64,000 bases of DNA, from assembly GCF_000384475.1 (NCBI RefSeq), contig NZ_ARWB01000001.1, forward strand, positions 2,398,176 through 2,462,175, given 5' to 3'. Position numbers and translations under genes: made by a program. Positions 8,724 through 18,176 of this stretch are shown here, one piece after another. This DNA comes from Methylopila sp. M107 (GTDB lineage: Bacteria > Pseudomonadota > Alphaproteobacteria > Rhizobiales > Methylopilaceae). Position 1 is the first letter of the stretch, and each line of letters begins with the position of its first letter. The notes under the pieces were generated by a model that saw only the letters and a list, made by a program, of their open reading frames with translations, searched no databases and was not told where the DNA came from.

Positions 8724-9636
8724 TGGTCTGGTCCTCGATGTAGACGGACGGCTGGAACGTCAGGCGCAAGCCGACGCGGCCGGCGCCGGCGTCGACCAAC
8801 ACGGCGCTGGTGTAGAGCAGCGGCACGTCGACGGCGGAGGGCTGCCAGCCGTGAAGCGATCCACTGACTGCATCCTTGATCGCAAAGAGGCCGCCGGCGG
8901 CCAACGCGCCGGACGACGACGGCGCCGCGCTGGAGGCGACGATCGTAACCGCGACGCGAATGTCGACGCGCTCGTCGAGATCGTTCGACGTCGGGTCGAG
9001 CTGCGCCTGGTCGCCGAGCGGCGAAACGACTGCGAAGGGCGAGGCGTCGGCGTCGTCGGCCGGATCGAAGGCCAGCCGGCCGACGACTGAATTCAACTCG
9101 CCGACGTATTCGCGCAGCCGCTCGACGATCAGGCCGATAAGCCTCTGACTTGCGCCCGGAACGTTCGCAAGCTCGCCCGCGCCCGCATCCTCGTAGGTCT
9201 CGGCGAACAACACGAGCCGCACCCGATGGCAGAGCAGCCCGCCAAATGTCACGGGACCGGCGTCGATCAGCTGGAAGCCCAGTACGCCGTCGACCGGCTC
9301 TCCGCGAACGGCGCCGCCGAGGGTCGGATCGGCGCGCTCCGCGTCGATGATCTTGTCGACCAGGCCGTCGAGCTCGAGCTCGCTGGCCTCGGTGTCGACC
9401 AGCGACATGAAGCCGGTCAGCGACCAGGTCGTGGTCACGAGTTCGCGGCCGGAGGAAAGACGACGGCGGCGCACAGCTGGACGCTGAACAAACCAGCCGC
9501 GCACCGCCCCCGCCTCCGCATAGAGCGCCGCCATCGCCTTGGACTCGCGGGCGTAGCGCTCATAGGCGTGGACACGGCCGACGTTCGGCACGCCGGCCAC
9601 GAGAGCGACGATCGCGTCGCGGACCGGGTCGCTCAT
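8716..9636 (-). CDS. Tail terminator-like protein with two tandem domains
   Basis: A 306-residue protein with two halves of similar design. Each begins with a helix (RDAIVALVAGVPNVGRVH; RLIGLIVERLREYVGEL) and ends with strands (LLCHRVRLVLFAETYED; GRVGLRLTFQPSVYIED). The second half resembles the DUF1834/Mu gp37 group of tail completion proteins, and the first looks like a divergent Gp37-type domain. This suggests a fusion of two neck or terminator proteins that are usually separate. It overlaps the gp10-like gene by four bases (ATGA). Confidence 0.6.
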   Translation of the reverse strand: MSDPVRDAIVALVAGVPNVGRVHAYERYARESKAMAALYAEAGAVRGWFVQRPAVRRRRLSSGRELVTTTWSLTGFMSLVDTEASELELDGLVDKIIDAERADPTLGGAVRGEPVDGVLGFQLIDAGPVTFGGLLCHRVRLVLFAETYEDAGAGELANVPGASQRLIGLIVERLREYVGELNSVVGRLAFDPADDADASPFAVVSPLGDQAQLDPTSNDLDERVDIRVAVTIVASSAAPSSSGALAAGGLFAIKDAVSGSLHGWQPSAVDVPLLYTSAVLVDAGAGRVGLRLTFQPSVYIEDQTSG

Positions 9637-10139
9637 TGCTCGGCCCTCGCGAGCGCGCGATCGACGCCGGCGCCAAGGATCTCGAGGATCTGCGCCTGGG
9701 CGAAGGCGAGGCCGTCCCGGAACATGAATGCGCCTTCGGATCCCTCGATCGAGATCTTGCGCGCGATCGCGAACGCGATCGACTTCGCTTGCGCCTCGTC
9801 CTTGATCCCGAGCTTGCGGCGCACCCAGTCGGCGATCGGCTCGACCGGCGGAAAATGCGCTTTCGAGCCTGTTTCGACGGGCTGCGCGTAAGCCAGCGCC
9901 GTGCCGACCTCGCCGATGACGGCCGTCTCGGAAAACTTCACCGGCAGCGCGCCGATGGAGTCGCGCAGCGTGCCGGCGCCGGACGTCGGCGTCCGCTCGC
10001 GGATCTCGCGCTCGGCGAGCAGCTGCGCCTCGATGACGGCGGGGATGAGTTCTTCGATCAGCACGTCGGGCGCAAGCTCAAGCGCTCGGGCGACGCGCGC
10101 GCTGTCCAGGCCGACTGTGTAGTTGGTCGGCGCTACCAT
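9633..10139 (-). CDS. HK97 gp10-like tail completion protein
   Basis: A 168-residue protein with features of the HK97 gp10/lambda Z-like group: a helical N-terminus (LIEELIPAVIEAQLLAEREIRERTP), then TSGAGTLRDSIG, a central GTALAYAQPVETGSKAHFPPVEPI and a helical C-terminus. Such proteins complete the neck end of the tail. Neighbours on both sides are neck and terminator genes, with 4-7 base overlaps. Confidence 0.72.
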   Translation of the reverse strand: MVAPTNYTVGLDSARVARALELAPDVLIEELIPAVIEAQLLAEREIRERTPTSGAGTLRDSIGALPVKFSETAVIGEVGTALAYAQPVETGSKAHFPPVEPIADWVRRKLGIKDEAQAKSIAFAIARKISIEGSEGAFMFRDGLAFAQAQILEILGAGVDRALARAEQ

Positions 10140-10819
10140 CCGCGGCGCCTCGTAAACAGCAGTCGATCCTCGCCGGCGGTGGAGGGCAGCGAGGGCGCGA
10201 CCGTGACGGACGCCGGCTGGACGCGCTTCGGGTCTATGCCGAGCAGCTCGTGATAGCGGGCGCGCGCCGCTACGGCCCGTTTGCCGAAGTTCGGGGCCTG
10301 CTCGCCGTGATCTACGCTGTCCGACTTGATCGTCGACAGACCGTCTCCGGACACCTGCGCGGCCGCCTGGTCGAACAGCAGGCTCGCCGCATACTGCGCG
10401 ATCGCCTCGCGGTCCGCCGGCGGCGCCGTGTCTTCGCTGTCCGAAAGGACATGCGGAAGCGTCCAGGTCAGCCGACAGGTCTCGCCGGCGACGATGACGT
10501 CCGGGAGGCCGATCAGCGGCCCGTCCGGCGTGACAAGCACGTCCCAGAGGTGCCGTGGAACGATCGCCGGCGGCATCTTGCCGACCGGATACTCGACCGT
10601 CAGCGGCTGGCTGGCGCCGATCTCCCAGCCGGACGGCAGCTCCAGCGCCCGTACGGCGCCGGAATATCCGACGACGACGTCCGTGACTTTCGTGCGCGGC
10701 CGATCCTTGCCGTACTGGACGACGGCGAGCTGCAGCGCGCGATCGCGGGCCGGCTCGCCGAGCCGGCCCGCCACGTCGCGCGCGAAGTCGTCGACAAGGA
10801 TCTGGAGATCGCCGAGCAT
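10133..10819 (-). CDS. Head-tail connector region protein
   Basis: A 228-residue protein (MLGDLQILVDDFARDVAGRLGEPARDRALQLAVVQYGKDRP). It follows the capsid gene and precedes the gp10-like gene, so it is probably a head-completion or connector protein, comparable in place with gp36-type proteins of Mu-like phages. A helical N-terminus is followed by strand-rich sequence. No catalytic motif is seen, and the name is positional. Confidence 0.55.
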   Translation of the reverse strand: MLGDLQILVDDFARDVAGRLGEPARDRALQLAVVQYGKDRPRTKVTDVVVGYSGAVRALELPSGWEIGASQPLTVEYPVGKMPPAIVPRHLWDVLVTPDGPLIGLPDVIVAGETCRLTWTLPHVLSDSEDTAPPADREAIAQYAASLLFDQAAAQVSGDGLSTIKSDSVDHGEQAPNFGKRAVAARARYHELLGIDPKRVQPASVTVAPSLPSTAGEDRLLFTRRRGW

Positions 10820-10823
10820 CGTC

Positions 10824-12953
10824 TTACGGGACGACGCTCTTGGTGAGGCCGCGATAGTCCTGGACCGCGCCGCCGTAGGTGTGGCGGAGCTTCCAGGTCA
10901 TGACGTCGTTGGTGAACATCGACCCGACCGTCGGCGAGTCCTGGACGAGCAGCTCCGGCTCCTCGTTTCCGTCGAGGAAGCCGATCTCGATCGTCGGGAT
11001 GTCGGCGGTGTCGGCCGAGGTGCACCAGTCGTTGGCGTCGGTCCAGTACCAGACCGGCACGATCCGGGGCTTCAGCGACTGGACGAAGGTCTCGTCGTTG
11101 TTGGTGTTGCGGCGGAAGATGTCGGCCGCGGCCTCCTCGAGGTCGGCCGGAACCCACAGGTTGCGTGGACCGACGCCCAGCCTGTCGTTCGAACCGGCCT
11201 CTGCCTGCCTCATCATCGCAAGGCGATGGGTCGCGACCGCCGCGGCGCTCAGGGCCGAGGTGAACAGGTTGCCGTGGGAGGCGTGGAACAGGGCGACGCC
11301 GTCGTAGATCACCGGGTTGGTGCGCAGGAAGTCGAGAACGAACTTCGACAGCGTGCGCTTCGCGGCGGTCGACAGACGCGTCGGGATCCTGCGGATCGCG
11401 CCGACGTCGTCGTTCTTGATCATCTCGAGCGAGACGCTCTCCAGTCCGCCGCGCTTGCGGACCGCGTACTCCGCGGCTTCGTCCGAAGGCGTGGTGACGT
11501 CCAGATAGGGCGCGCGCTCGGCGACGATCGGGAAGTCGCCATAGCCGCCCATCCGGGTCCGCTTCTGGGTGCGGAAGTCCGGCACCGGCGTCACGGTCGC
11601 GAGCAGCCGCCAGACGTCGTAGACCGACTGGACGCGATAGTCCGCGACCATGCGCCGGGTGATCGCGTCGCCCAGCACGTCGCCGAGGGTCGTGGAGTCG
11701 AACGCCTCGCGCAGAAGCGCCTGATCGCAGTTGCGCAGCACGCCGGTGACGTTCTTGTCGCCGGTGATCGAGACGTAGATTTCCTTGATCGACCGGGCCT
11801 GACGATGATCGCGGTGCTGCGGATCGAAGAACGCCTCCAGCATCTGGACGGTCTTCTGGGCCCGCGTCTCGCCGACCTCGATCCGGCCGAGATTGCCGCC
11901 AAGTCCGGTCACCCGGCCGGCGGCGTTGAACGGCTCAAGATACTTGAGCTCGTCGGCGATCGCCTTCGTGACGGCGGCCTGGCTGAAATCGGCGCGCGCC
12001 TCCAGGAAGCTCATCACCCGAACGCGACCACTCTCCGGCAGGTTCGAGCGCGCGAGCTGCGTCTCGGCCGAGCGGCGGGCTTCGAGCAGGCTGAAGGCCC
12101 GATCGAGATCGCCCTGCGTGACGCCGGCGACGCGATCCTGAGCGTCCCTCGCGCTGGCGGCGGCCTGCGCCGCGGCGCCGTCCGGGAACGCCTCGAGGAA
12201 GATCGCCTGGATCTCCTGCGTCGACATCTTGGCGATCGCCGCCTCGTCCTTGCCTTCGAGCAGCTTCGGGTTCTTCTTTGCGATGAGATCGCGGAGCCAC
12301 TTCGGCATGGGTGCGTCCTGATTGTCGGCGGGATCGGCGGCGGCTTCGAGCAGGTCGAGCACGGCGCCGCCGGCGCTCGGATCGACGATCAGATCGACGG
12401 AATTGACCGTGCCGATCTTGGCGACCTGCTTGACGCCGCCCGCGAGGGTCGCGGAGCCGCGGGCGTCGATCGAGAAGCCGAACAGGCCGCCCATCTTCCG
12501 GCGGACGGACTCGCGCAACGCCACGACCATTGGGTCCGTCGGGTTGAGCGCCTCGAACACGGACTGCAGCTCGCCCGTATCGGGCTTGGAGCCCTCGACG
12601 AACTTCACCTGGACCATGCGGCCGAGGACGTTGCGCGGATCCTTGCCCCCCGCCGCGAGATGGACCTTGTCGGGCTTGACGAAGACGCGGACGCCTTCAA
12701 ACAGCGCGGCGGCCTCGCGCAGCACGGCGTCGGAATAGAAGGTGCCGTTCTTGGACGTGCCGGCGCGAATGATGCGGGCGGAAAACCTCGACCCATCGCC
12801 GGCGAGCGACTCGAGCAGCGCCGCGTCGGTCGCGACGGCTTCGATGAGATCCCCCGTTTCGGCGGCGGCGGCGCCCTCAATCAGCGCGACGTCGCGCAGA
12901 TGGACGGCGGCGGCGGCGGCGAAGGCCGCCGCCAGCGGCAGGGTGCGGCTCAC
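10824..12953 (-). CDS. Fused prohead protease and major capsid protein
   Basis: A 709-residue protein. Residues about 50-200 look like an HK97-type prohead serine protease: FSARIIRAGTSKNGTFYSDAVL, candidate His98 (PDKVHLAAGG) and Ser161 (GLFGFSIDARG). Residues about 215-330 are helical and charged, like a scaffold delta domain. Residues about 370-709 carry capsid-like sequence (LGDVLGDAITRRMV, PVIYDGVALFHASHGN, GPRNLWVPADLEEAA), typical of major head proteins of Mu-like phages. Phage Mu uses separate genes I/Z and T. Self-cleavage would have to free the capsid chain. The next gene is the connector protein. Confidence 0.82.
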   Translation of the reverse strand: MSRTLPLAAAFAAAAAVHLRDVALIEGAAAAETGDLIEAVATDAALLESLAGDGSRFSARIIRAGTSKNGTFYSDAVLREAAALFEGVRVFVKPDKVHLAAGGKDPRNVLGRMVQVKFVEGSKPDTGELQSVFEALNPTDPMVVALRESVRRKMGGLFGFSIDARGSATLAGGVKQVAKIGTVNSVDLIVDPSAGGAVLDLLEAAADPADNQDAPMPKWLRDLIAKKNPKLLEGKDEAAIAKMSTQEIQAIFLEAFPDGAAAQAAASARDAQDRVAGVTQGDLDRAFSLLEARRSAETQLARSNLPESGRVRVMSFLEARADFSQAAVTKAIADELKYLEPFNAAGRVTGLGGNLGRIEVGETRAQKTVQMLEAFFDPQHRDHRQARSIKEIYVSITGDKNVTGVLRNCDQALLREAFDSTTLGDVLGDAITRRMVADYRVQSVYDVWRLLATVTPVPDFRTQKRTRMGGYGDFPIVAERAPYLDVTTPSDEAAEYAVRKRGGLESVSLEMIKNDDVGAIRRIPTRLSTAAKRTLSKFVLDFLRTNPVIYDGVALFHASHGNLFTSALSAAAVATHRLAMMRQAEAGSNDRLGVGPRNLWVPADLEEAAADIFRRNTNNDETFVQSLKPRIVPVWYWTDANDWCTSADTADIPTIEIGFLDGNEEPELLVQDSPTVGSMFTNDVMTWKLRHTYGGAVQDYRGLTKSVVP

Positions 12954-14164
12954 GGCAGCAGCCCCACGCGGATCTTTCGCCCGTCGACCGTCACCGCGAT
13001 CGCGCTTCCGTCGCCGAGCGACCGCAGCGCGAGAAAGCCCTCCGGAGTGAGGCGCTGTCCGGTCTCCATGTCGACCGGGGACGCGAGCACGCCGATCTGG
13101 ACGTCGGAGCCCCTGAGCGGCGGGAGGAAGTCGCCGGCCATCAGGAAGGTGTCGGTCGGGCCGACGAACGCCTCCAGGCGGCGGATCCGCGGCGCGCCGT
13201 CGACGTCGACGTAACGGACGCCGTAGAAGTGATCGGGCTCGGACCGGATCTGCGTGTTGACCTTGAGCCTGCGCTCGGCGACCTCGACCACTTTCGCCGA
13301 GGCGGCGACGCTCACGAAGGCGGGGTCGACCACGGCGGTCGGCTGCACGGCCGGCGCGGCCAGCGGCACCTGGTCGGGGCCGGTCGCCGCGGGCAGCGGG
13401 AAAACGGACGCAGGAGCCGCGCTGGCCGCTCGCCCGTTAGCCACGAGCCCCAACGCGGCCTCCGTCTGCCGCTGGCGCTCGCGCTCGATCTCGGTGGCGG
13501 AAATGCCTCGGATCGTGAGGATCCCGAATTCGGCGCTCGACCCGATAGCGGGCAAGCCCAGCACGTTGACGTTCATCGTGGATCGCGGCTCGGGCGAGAC
13601 GTTTGTGATGAGGCGGCATCGCTCGACGTCATCGGTCGACTTGAAGACCAAGGCGTAGCCGACGTTTGAGCTGATCCGCACGGAGCGATCGAGCAGAACC
13701 CCTCCGTCGCCGTCCGCGTCCATGACGATCACGTCGAAGAGCTTCACGAAGCTCATATCGCCGGCCTCGCGGTAGACCCCTGAAGCCTGATCGTCCGACA
13801 CACGCTCGCGTTTGGTCGAGCCGTCGTCGATGACCATCGAGGCGTCAGACCGGCCACGGAGCGTATCGGCCATTACGGCGGAACTGTCCGCTTCGCCTCC
13901 AAGACCCGTCACCGGAGTGTCGACGGCAGGGGCGTCGGCACGATCCGGCGCGCGCTTCGCTTCGGCGCCGTCGGCCCCCGACCCCGCCGCATCCTCGCGC
14001 AGGGCCGCGGTCTCGTCGCGGATCAGGGGATCGGTCGGCGCATTGGCGTCGATCGTAACGCGCGGAGCCGCGCCCTTCGCGGGGTCGGCGGCGCCGCCCT
14101 GCAGGGTGTCGGCGGCGGAGGCCTCGATCCGCGAGGCGGCGGGGGCGGTGCGGGGTGTTTTCAT
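12950..14164 (-). CDS. Uncharacterised phage head-region protein
   Basis: A 404-residue protein. Residues 1-125 are Ala/Asp-rich and low complexity; the rest is more structured, with FVKLFDVIVMDADGDGGVLLDRSVRISS, a possible helix IEREREQRQTEAAL-like region and a C-terminal strand-rich part (DGRKIRVGLLP). It lies between the Mu F-like gene and the protease-capsid, so it may be a head decoration, internal or assembly protein. I do not recognise the family. About 216 bases before it (14165-14380) hold no gene I can support. Confidence 0.6.
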   Translation of the reverse strand: MKTPRTAPAASRIEASAADTLQGGAADPAKGAAPRVTIDANAPTDPLIRDETAALREDAAGSGADGAEAKRAPDRADAPAVDTPVTGLGGEADSSAVMADTLRGRSDASMVIDDGSTKRERVSDDQASGVYREAGDMSFVKLFDVIVMDADGDGGVLLDRSVRISSNVGYALVFKSTDDVERCRLITNVSPEPRSTMNVNVLGLPAIGSSAEFGILTIRGISATEIERERQRQTEAALGLVANGRAASAAPASVFPLPAATGPDQVPLAAPAVQPTAVVDPAFVSVAASAKVVEVAERRLKVNTQIRSEPDHFYGVRYVDVDGAPRIRRLEAFVGPTDTFLMAGDFLPPLRGSDVQIGVLASPVDMETGQRLTPEGFLALRSLGDGSAIAVTVDGRKIRVGLLP

Positions 14165-14380
14165 GGGGCCGGACGATGCCGGCCGCTGGGCGCGCGCGTC
14201 AGACCGCCAAACGACCCCCAGACAAGACCGGGTTTTTGACGATCGGCCTGTGCCGCCAGCTTCGCCGTTAAAGCGGTTTCGAAACGACAGGATCGACGTT
14301 TCGGGATCGCAGGTCCCGGAATGCCCCCGGAAGCGAAAACGCCGTCAGCGGGCTTCTCTGGCGATCATCACGCCCGGCCG

Positions 14381-15277
14381 TCAGGCGGCCCGGATCTCTT
14401 CCACCTGGCGGGCCGATCGGCTTTTCGCGATCTCCTCCGCAGTGTAAGGCCGCGGACCCGGCGTCGAAACCCGCCAGTGCTTCATGAACGGCAGGCTCGC
14501 GCAGCCGCAGTTTACGCGCTCCTTGGGATCGAGCGAGGGATCTCGCGGTTTCATGATCTTCACGCCGCCGACGAGGAACGGCTGATCGACGGCGACGACC
14601 TGGCCGTCGGCGAGCTCGTGCGGCAGCCGCGGATGCAGCTTGCCCGATCGCCGCCACTGCTTCATGAGCCCGTCCACGCCCGCCTTGACGGCCTGCTCCA
14701 TCCTTTGCTGGCCGGCTTCGGAATAGACGGTTCCGAGTTCCGTCCGCACGATCGTGGCGACACGGGCCTTTGGCGCATCCATGACGCCGGCGATCTTCTT
14801 GACCGCTTCGAAAGGGTTCTGAAACCCGATCACGACCTGTCCGAGTTCCGCGTTCACGCGGTTGACGACTGTGGTCGAGATGTCCCGGATCCGGTCGGTC
14901 TGGAAACTCTTCATCGCGATTAGCAGGCGTGGATCAAGCGACGGCAGGACGCCGGCGATCTCGATCCCGGCGCGGCGCAGCGGCTCGGTCACAAGCGCGC
15001 CGCCGGCCTCGAAGGATCTGTCCAGCCCGGTCAGGATGGTCGCCAGCGAGCCGCGCTCGAAGACGGCCGCCGCCAGTCGCACCTCGCCCTGCAGCGCTTC
15101 CAGCCGCCACTGTTCGAACTCCGATGGCGCATCGGCGAGCGTGAGGCGGATGACCCTGCTCGCAAGCTCGAGCAGGCGAACGATCTCGGCGTAGGTCTCA
15201 GCCTGGATGGCGACGCCGCGGCGGAGCTGCGCCTTGCGCTCCGCGTTGAAGGCTTTTCGGCGTTCCGCGTCCGTCAC
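14381..15277 (-). CDS. Mu F-like head morphogenesis protein
   Basis: A 298-residue protein. The N-terminus is helical (MTDAERRKAFNAERKAQLRRG). The C-terminal half has the Phage_Mu_F pattern: ARVATIVRTELGTVYSEAGQQRM, then LHPRLPHELADGQVVAVDQPFLV and VNCGCASLPF, which ends the conserved core. In SPP1 (gp7) and Mu (gpF) these minor capsid proteins act at the portal during DNA packaging or ejection. It directly follows the portal gene with a four-base overlap. Confidence 0.88.
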   Translation of the reverse strand: MTDAERRKAFNAERKAQLRRGVAIQAETYAEIVRLLELASRVIRLTLADAPSEFEQWRLEALQGEVRLAAAVFERGSLATILTGLDRSFEAGGALVTEPLRRAGIEIAGVLPSLDPRLLIAMKSFQTDRIRDISTTVVNRVNAELGQVVIGFQNPFEAVKKIAGVMDAPKARVATIVRTELGTVYSEAGQQRMEQAVKAGVDGLMKQWRRSGKLHPRLPHELADGQVVAVDQPFLVGGVKIMKPRDPSLDPKERVNCGCASLPFMKHWRVSTPGPRPYTAEEIAKSRSARQVEEIRAA

Positions 15278-16725
15278 GCGGCGGCGTCGGCCGCCGGCGG
15301 CCGATCCTCGGCGTCGTCGTCGATGTCCTGGCCGGGCGGTTCGCGGAACACGTCGCTCTCAGCCTGCCTGGCGTCGCGCTTGGTCTTCTCCTTCAGGGCC
15401 TTCGCAAGCTCCGCCGCCGCATCGATCTCGACGCCGAACTTGTCGGCGAGGGACGCGATCATGGTCAGCCCGACCTCTTCGGTCAGCAGGCCGCGATCTA
15501 TCAGAGCGCCGACCGCCACCACGAGCTGGGCGAGCGCCTGGGCGTATCGCGAGATGTCGACCGACTGCATTTCGGGGAAGACCGCGGTCGGCTGATAGGC
15601 CGGCTCGTTGGCGAGTTCAGGCAGGCCGATCGCTTCGAGGCGCCTGCGGATCACGTACCGCGCCTCGGTTTCCAGGATGTCCTCCCAGAGCCGCTGGCGG
15701 CGTCGAAACACCTTGTAGGTCGGCTCGTCCATCTCGGCCGCGGTTGCGCGGTTGACGTCGCCGCCGCCGCCGTACCAGTGCTCCGGAACCGTGCCGCCGC
15801 CGAGCACCTCGTTCCGAACGACGCGCAGCGTCTCCGACGCGTCGGCGGAATTGAGCTGCGCGGACAGCGCGTCCCATACCTCGGAATCGTTGTGCACCCG
15901 GACGCTGAGGGGCGTCGGCGGCGCGATGTTGCGGGCTCGCTCCTCGACCTGCTCGGGCGTCGCGCCCTTCATGGTGACGTCCCAGACCACCATGCGCATG
16001 GCGGCGGCGCGCTCGACCTCGCCAAAAATCAGCTGCGTGTAGGCGTCCGAGATGTCGATCGCCGAAAGCAGATCGGACCGCCCTCTTCGTCCGGTGAGCA
16101 GGTCGTTGATCCGCCAGAAGTGGCAGGGTTGCCCTGTCATGCGCTCGCGCAGCGCTATGGCGCCGGGCGCGAGCAGCTCGTCGTCGGGTCCGTCGAGGAT
16201 CGTCGGGTAGGTCTTGAGCGTCGCCGGCCCGGTGCGCACCTGGACGCCGATGACGAGAGACGCGTTCTCGGGATCGACGATGACGTCGTTGATCATCGAC
16301 GGGTCGATCGCGCCGTGCCGGACGTGGCCGGATGCGCCTTTGAACGTGACGATCACCTGCTCGCCGAACAGCGCGAGCTCGCGCACCCGCTTTTCGAGCG
16401 TGAGCGGCATCCGCGTGATCGGATCGCGCCACCACTGGCGCAGCCATTCGTTCGCCTCGTCGTCCTTGCACGTCACCTCGACGCCGTCGCCGAGGATGAA
16501 CGCGATCGGCAGCTCGATCAGACGGTTCGCGACGCGGTGCTGTTCCCAAGCGTGATGCGCGAGATCCTGCATGCGGCGCTGCGTCATCGGCGCGAGATCG
16601 CGTTTCGTCTGGCTGACCGGCCGCCAGCCCGCATCGTCGTCACGCGCCTCGACGAACCGGCCGGCCGGCGCAGGCGCCTCGGCCGGCTTCGCCTCTCGAA
16701 GCACCTTCGAAAGCCATTTGCGCAT
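15274..16725 (-). CDS. Phage portal protein
   Basis: A 483-residue protein of normal portal length, placed between the large terminase and the F-like protein. Features include NRLIELPIAFILGDGVEVTC, KRVRELALFGEQVIVTF, a stretch around IGVQVRTGPATLKTYP and a long charged C-terminal tail (KTKRDARQAESD...DDDAEDRPP). Portal rings form the DNA entry vertex and dock the terminase. The fold cannot be proved by eye, but order and length agree with transposable siphophages. Confidence 0.8.
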   Translation of the reverse strand: MRKWLSKVLREAKPAEAPAPAGRFVEARDDDAGWRPVSQTKRDLAPMTQRRMQDLAHHAWEQHRVANRLIELPIAFILGDGVEVTCKDDEANEWLRQWWRDPITRMPLTLEKRVRELALFGEQVIVTFKGASGHVRHGAIDPSMINDVIVDPENASLVIGVQVRTGPATLKTYPTILDGPDDELLAPGAIALRERMTGQPCHFWRINDLLTGRRGRSDLLSAIDISDAYTQLIFGEVERAAAMRMVVWDVTMKGATPEQVEERARNIAPPTPLSVRVHNDSEVWDALSAQLNSADASETLRVVRNEVLGGGTVPEHWYGGGGDVNRATAAEMDEPTYKVFRRRQRLWEDILETEARYVIRRRLEAIGLPELANEPAYQPTAVFPEMQSVDISRYAQALAQLVVAVGALIDRGLLTEEVGLTMIASLADKFGVEIDAAAELAKALKEKTKRDARQAESDVFREPPGQDIDDDAEDRPPAADAAA

Positions 16726-16727
16726 GG

Positions 16728-18176
16728 TCAGCCTCCGAACATACGGGTGCGGCGATAGGCGAGCAGCGGACCGGCACGGCGCTCGCCGATCGTGACCAGC
16801 GGCGCCGACGCGATCGTCACGCCGGCGGGGGGCACGGCGCCGCCGGCGGCCGCGGCGATCGCCAGAAACACCGCCCAGGCGCGGTCGGCATGGCTCTGCT
16901 TGTCGATCCCGGTCAGCAGGCGCGGCGCGCCGGTTGGACCGATGATCCGCTTGATCAGCCGGATTTCGGCTCGAAACGCTGGATCGTCAGGAATCCGGAT
17001 CAGCCGGTCCTCGAAAGCCCGTCTTGCGGCCGTCGCGACGTTGAGAGGCCTATCGCCGCTCATCAGCACGCCCTCGACGCGCAGATCGCCGTAGCGGCGC
17101 TTGGCGTCCTCGACCGGCTTTTCGCCCATGCCGGTCTGGTCCATCGCGATCCGCAGCGGCCGATAACGCTCGACCATGTCGTCGAGCACTTCGTCCTGGG
17201 TTGCGAAGGTGGCGTTGTGCAGCAGCTGCTCCTCGCGGAGCCACATCACGTCGCCGACGCGCTCGATCGCCGTGGCCACCCAGCCATGGCGCCGGCGGGC
17301 AATGTCGTTTCCGATATAGACCGACCCACCGCTGAAGAGGCTCGGATCGCCTGCGTCCTTGTGCGTGGCGGCCGCGATAAGCTCGGGCGGGATCCACGAC
17401 CCGGCCGAGGCGCTCGGAACGCAGAACAACTCCTCGCCCGCCGCTTCGCCGTACCGCGCGACCAGACTGGCGCGCCAAGCATCCTCGGCTTCCTGCGACC
17501 ACGCGCGCCCCTGGACGAGGCAGATCCGGCGATAGAGGCCATCTTGGAGTGCGTCGTCGAGCGTACACCGGACCAGGGCGTACGGTTTGCGACCGGCCTT
17601 GATGTCGTCGATCAGCTGATTGTACGGGTTGTCGACCCCGTTATGGGTCGAGATCACCAGAACCTTGCCGCCCCACATGAGCAACGCCAGGGCCGCCTTG
17701 AGCACCTCCTCGAGGCGATCGTGAAAGGCCGCCTCGTCGATGATCACGTAGCCTTGGCGGCCGCGCAGGCCGCGTGGGTTCGACGACAGCGCGACGATCT
17801 CGAACCCTGACGCAAAGCGTATGCGGAAGGCCATCACAGCCTTGTCGCCCGCGCCGTCGAAAACGTATTCCTCGACCTCGGACGCCGCGCGATCGAACAG
17901 CTTCGCCCACTGGGCGCAGGTGTCGATGAACTCGCGCGTCATCTCCTTTTCGTAGGCGAGATAGAACACATCCATGCCGCCGGCGTTCTTCCGGCTCGCG
18001 GCGGTCAGGACCGCGTCGGCCGCGATCGCCCAGGTGAAGCCGATGCGCCGCGACTTTTCACATACGGTCACCTGGTGAGCCGCGGTCGTCGAAAGCAGGT
18101 TCTGTTGATACCGTAGCAGCAGATCGGCCTCGGAGACCGCCTGCCGGACTTCGGCCGGCGTCATCTGTGCGGTCAT
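16728..18176 (-). CDS. Terminase large subunit
   Basis: A 482-residue packaging ATPase/nuclease. A variant Walker A lies at residues 39-49 (CEKSRRIGFTW; the usual GK is replaced by RIG, as in Mu gp28-like proteins). Walker B is YVIIDEAAF, with Asp147-Glu148 as metal and catalytic residues. The C-terminal half holds a nuclease-like segment (VYIGNDIARRRHG and RIAMDQTGMGEKPVEDA, acidic residues for RNase H-fold metal binding). It forms the motor with the DUF3486 small subunit, whose stop it overlaps by four bases. Confidence 0.88.
   Translation of the reverse strand: MTAQMTPAEVRQAVSEADLLLRYQQNLLSTTAAHQVTVCEKSRRIGFTWAIAADAVLTAASRKNAGGMDVFYLAYEKEMTREFIDTCAQWAKLFDRAASEVEEYVFDGAGDKAVMAFRIRFASGFEIVALSSNPRGLRGRQGYVIIDEAAFHDRLEEVLKAALALLMWGGKVLVISTHNGVDNPYNQLIDDIKAGRKPYALVRCTLDDALQDGLYRRICLVQGRAWSQEAEDAWRASLVARYGEAAGEELFCVPSASAGSWIPPELIAAATHKDAGDPSLFSGGSVYIGNDIARRRHGWVATAIERVGDVMWLREEQLLHNATFATQDEVLDDMVERYRPLRIAMDQTGMGEKPVEDAKRRYGDLRVEGVLMSGDRPLNVATAARRAFEDRLIRIPDDPAFRAEIRLIKRIIGPTGAPRLLTGIDKQSHADRAWAVFLAIAAAAGGAVPPAGVTIASAPLVTIGERRAGPLLAYRRTRMFGG

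Noticed and set aside
10326-13214. Long plus-strand open frame over the capsid and connector genes
   Set aside because: Arg/Gly/Ala-rich translation mirroring the minus-strand capsid gene; high GC keeps the opposite frame open, and it has no domain or ribosome site.
14268-14657. Minus-strand frame over the end of the Mu F-like gene
   Set aside because: Arg-rich out-of-frame translation of the F-like gene; the 14165-14380 gap shows no convincing gene.
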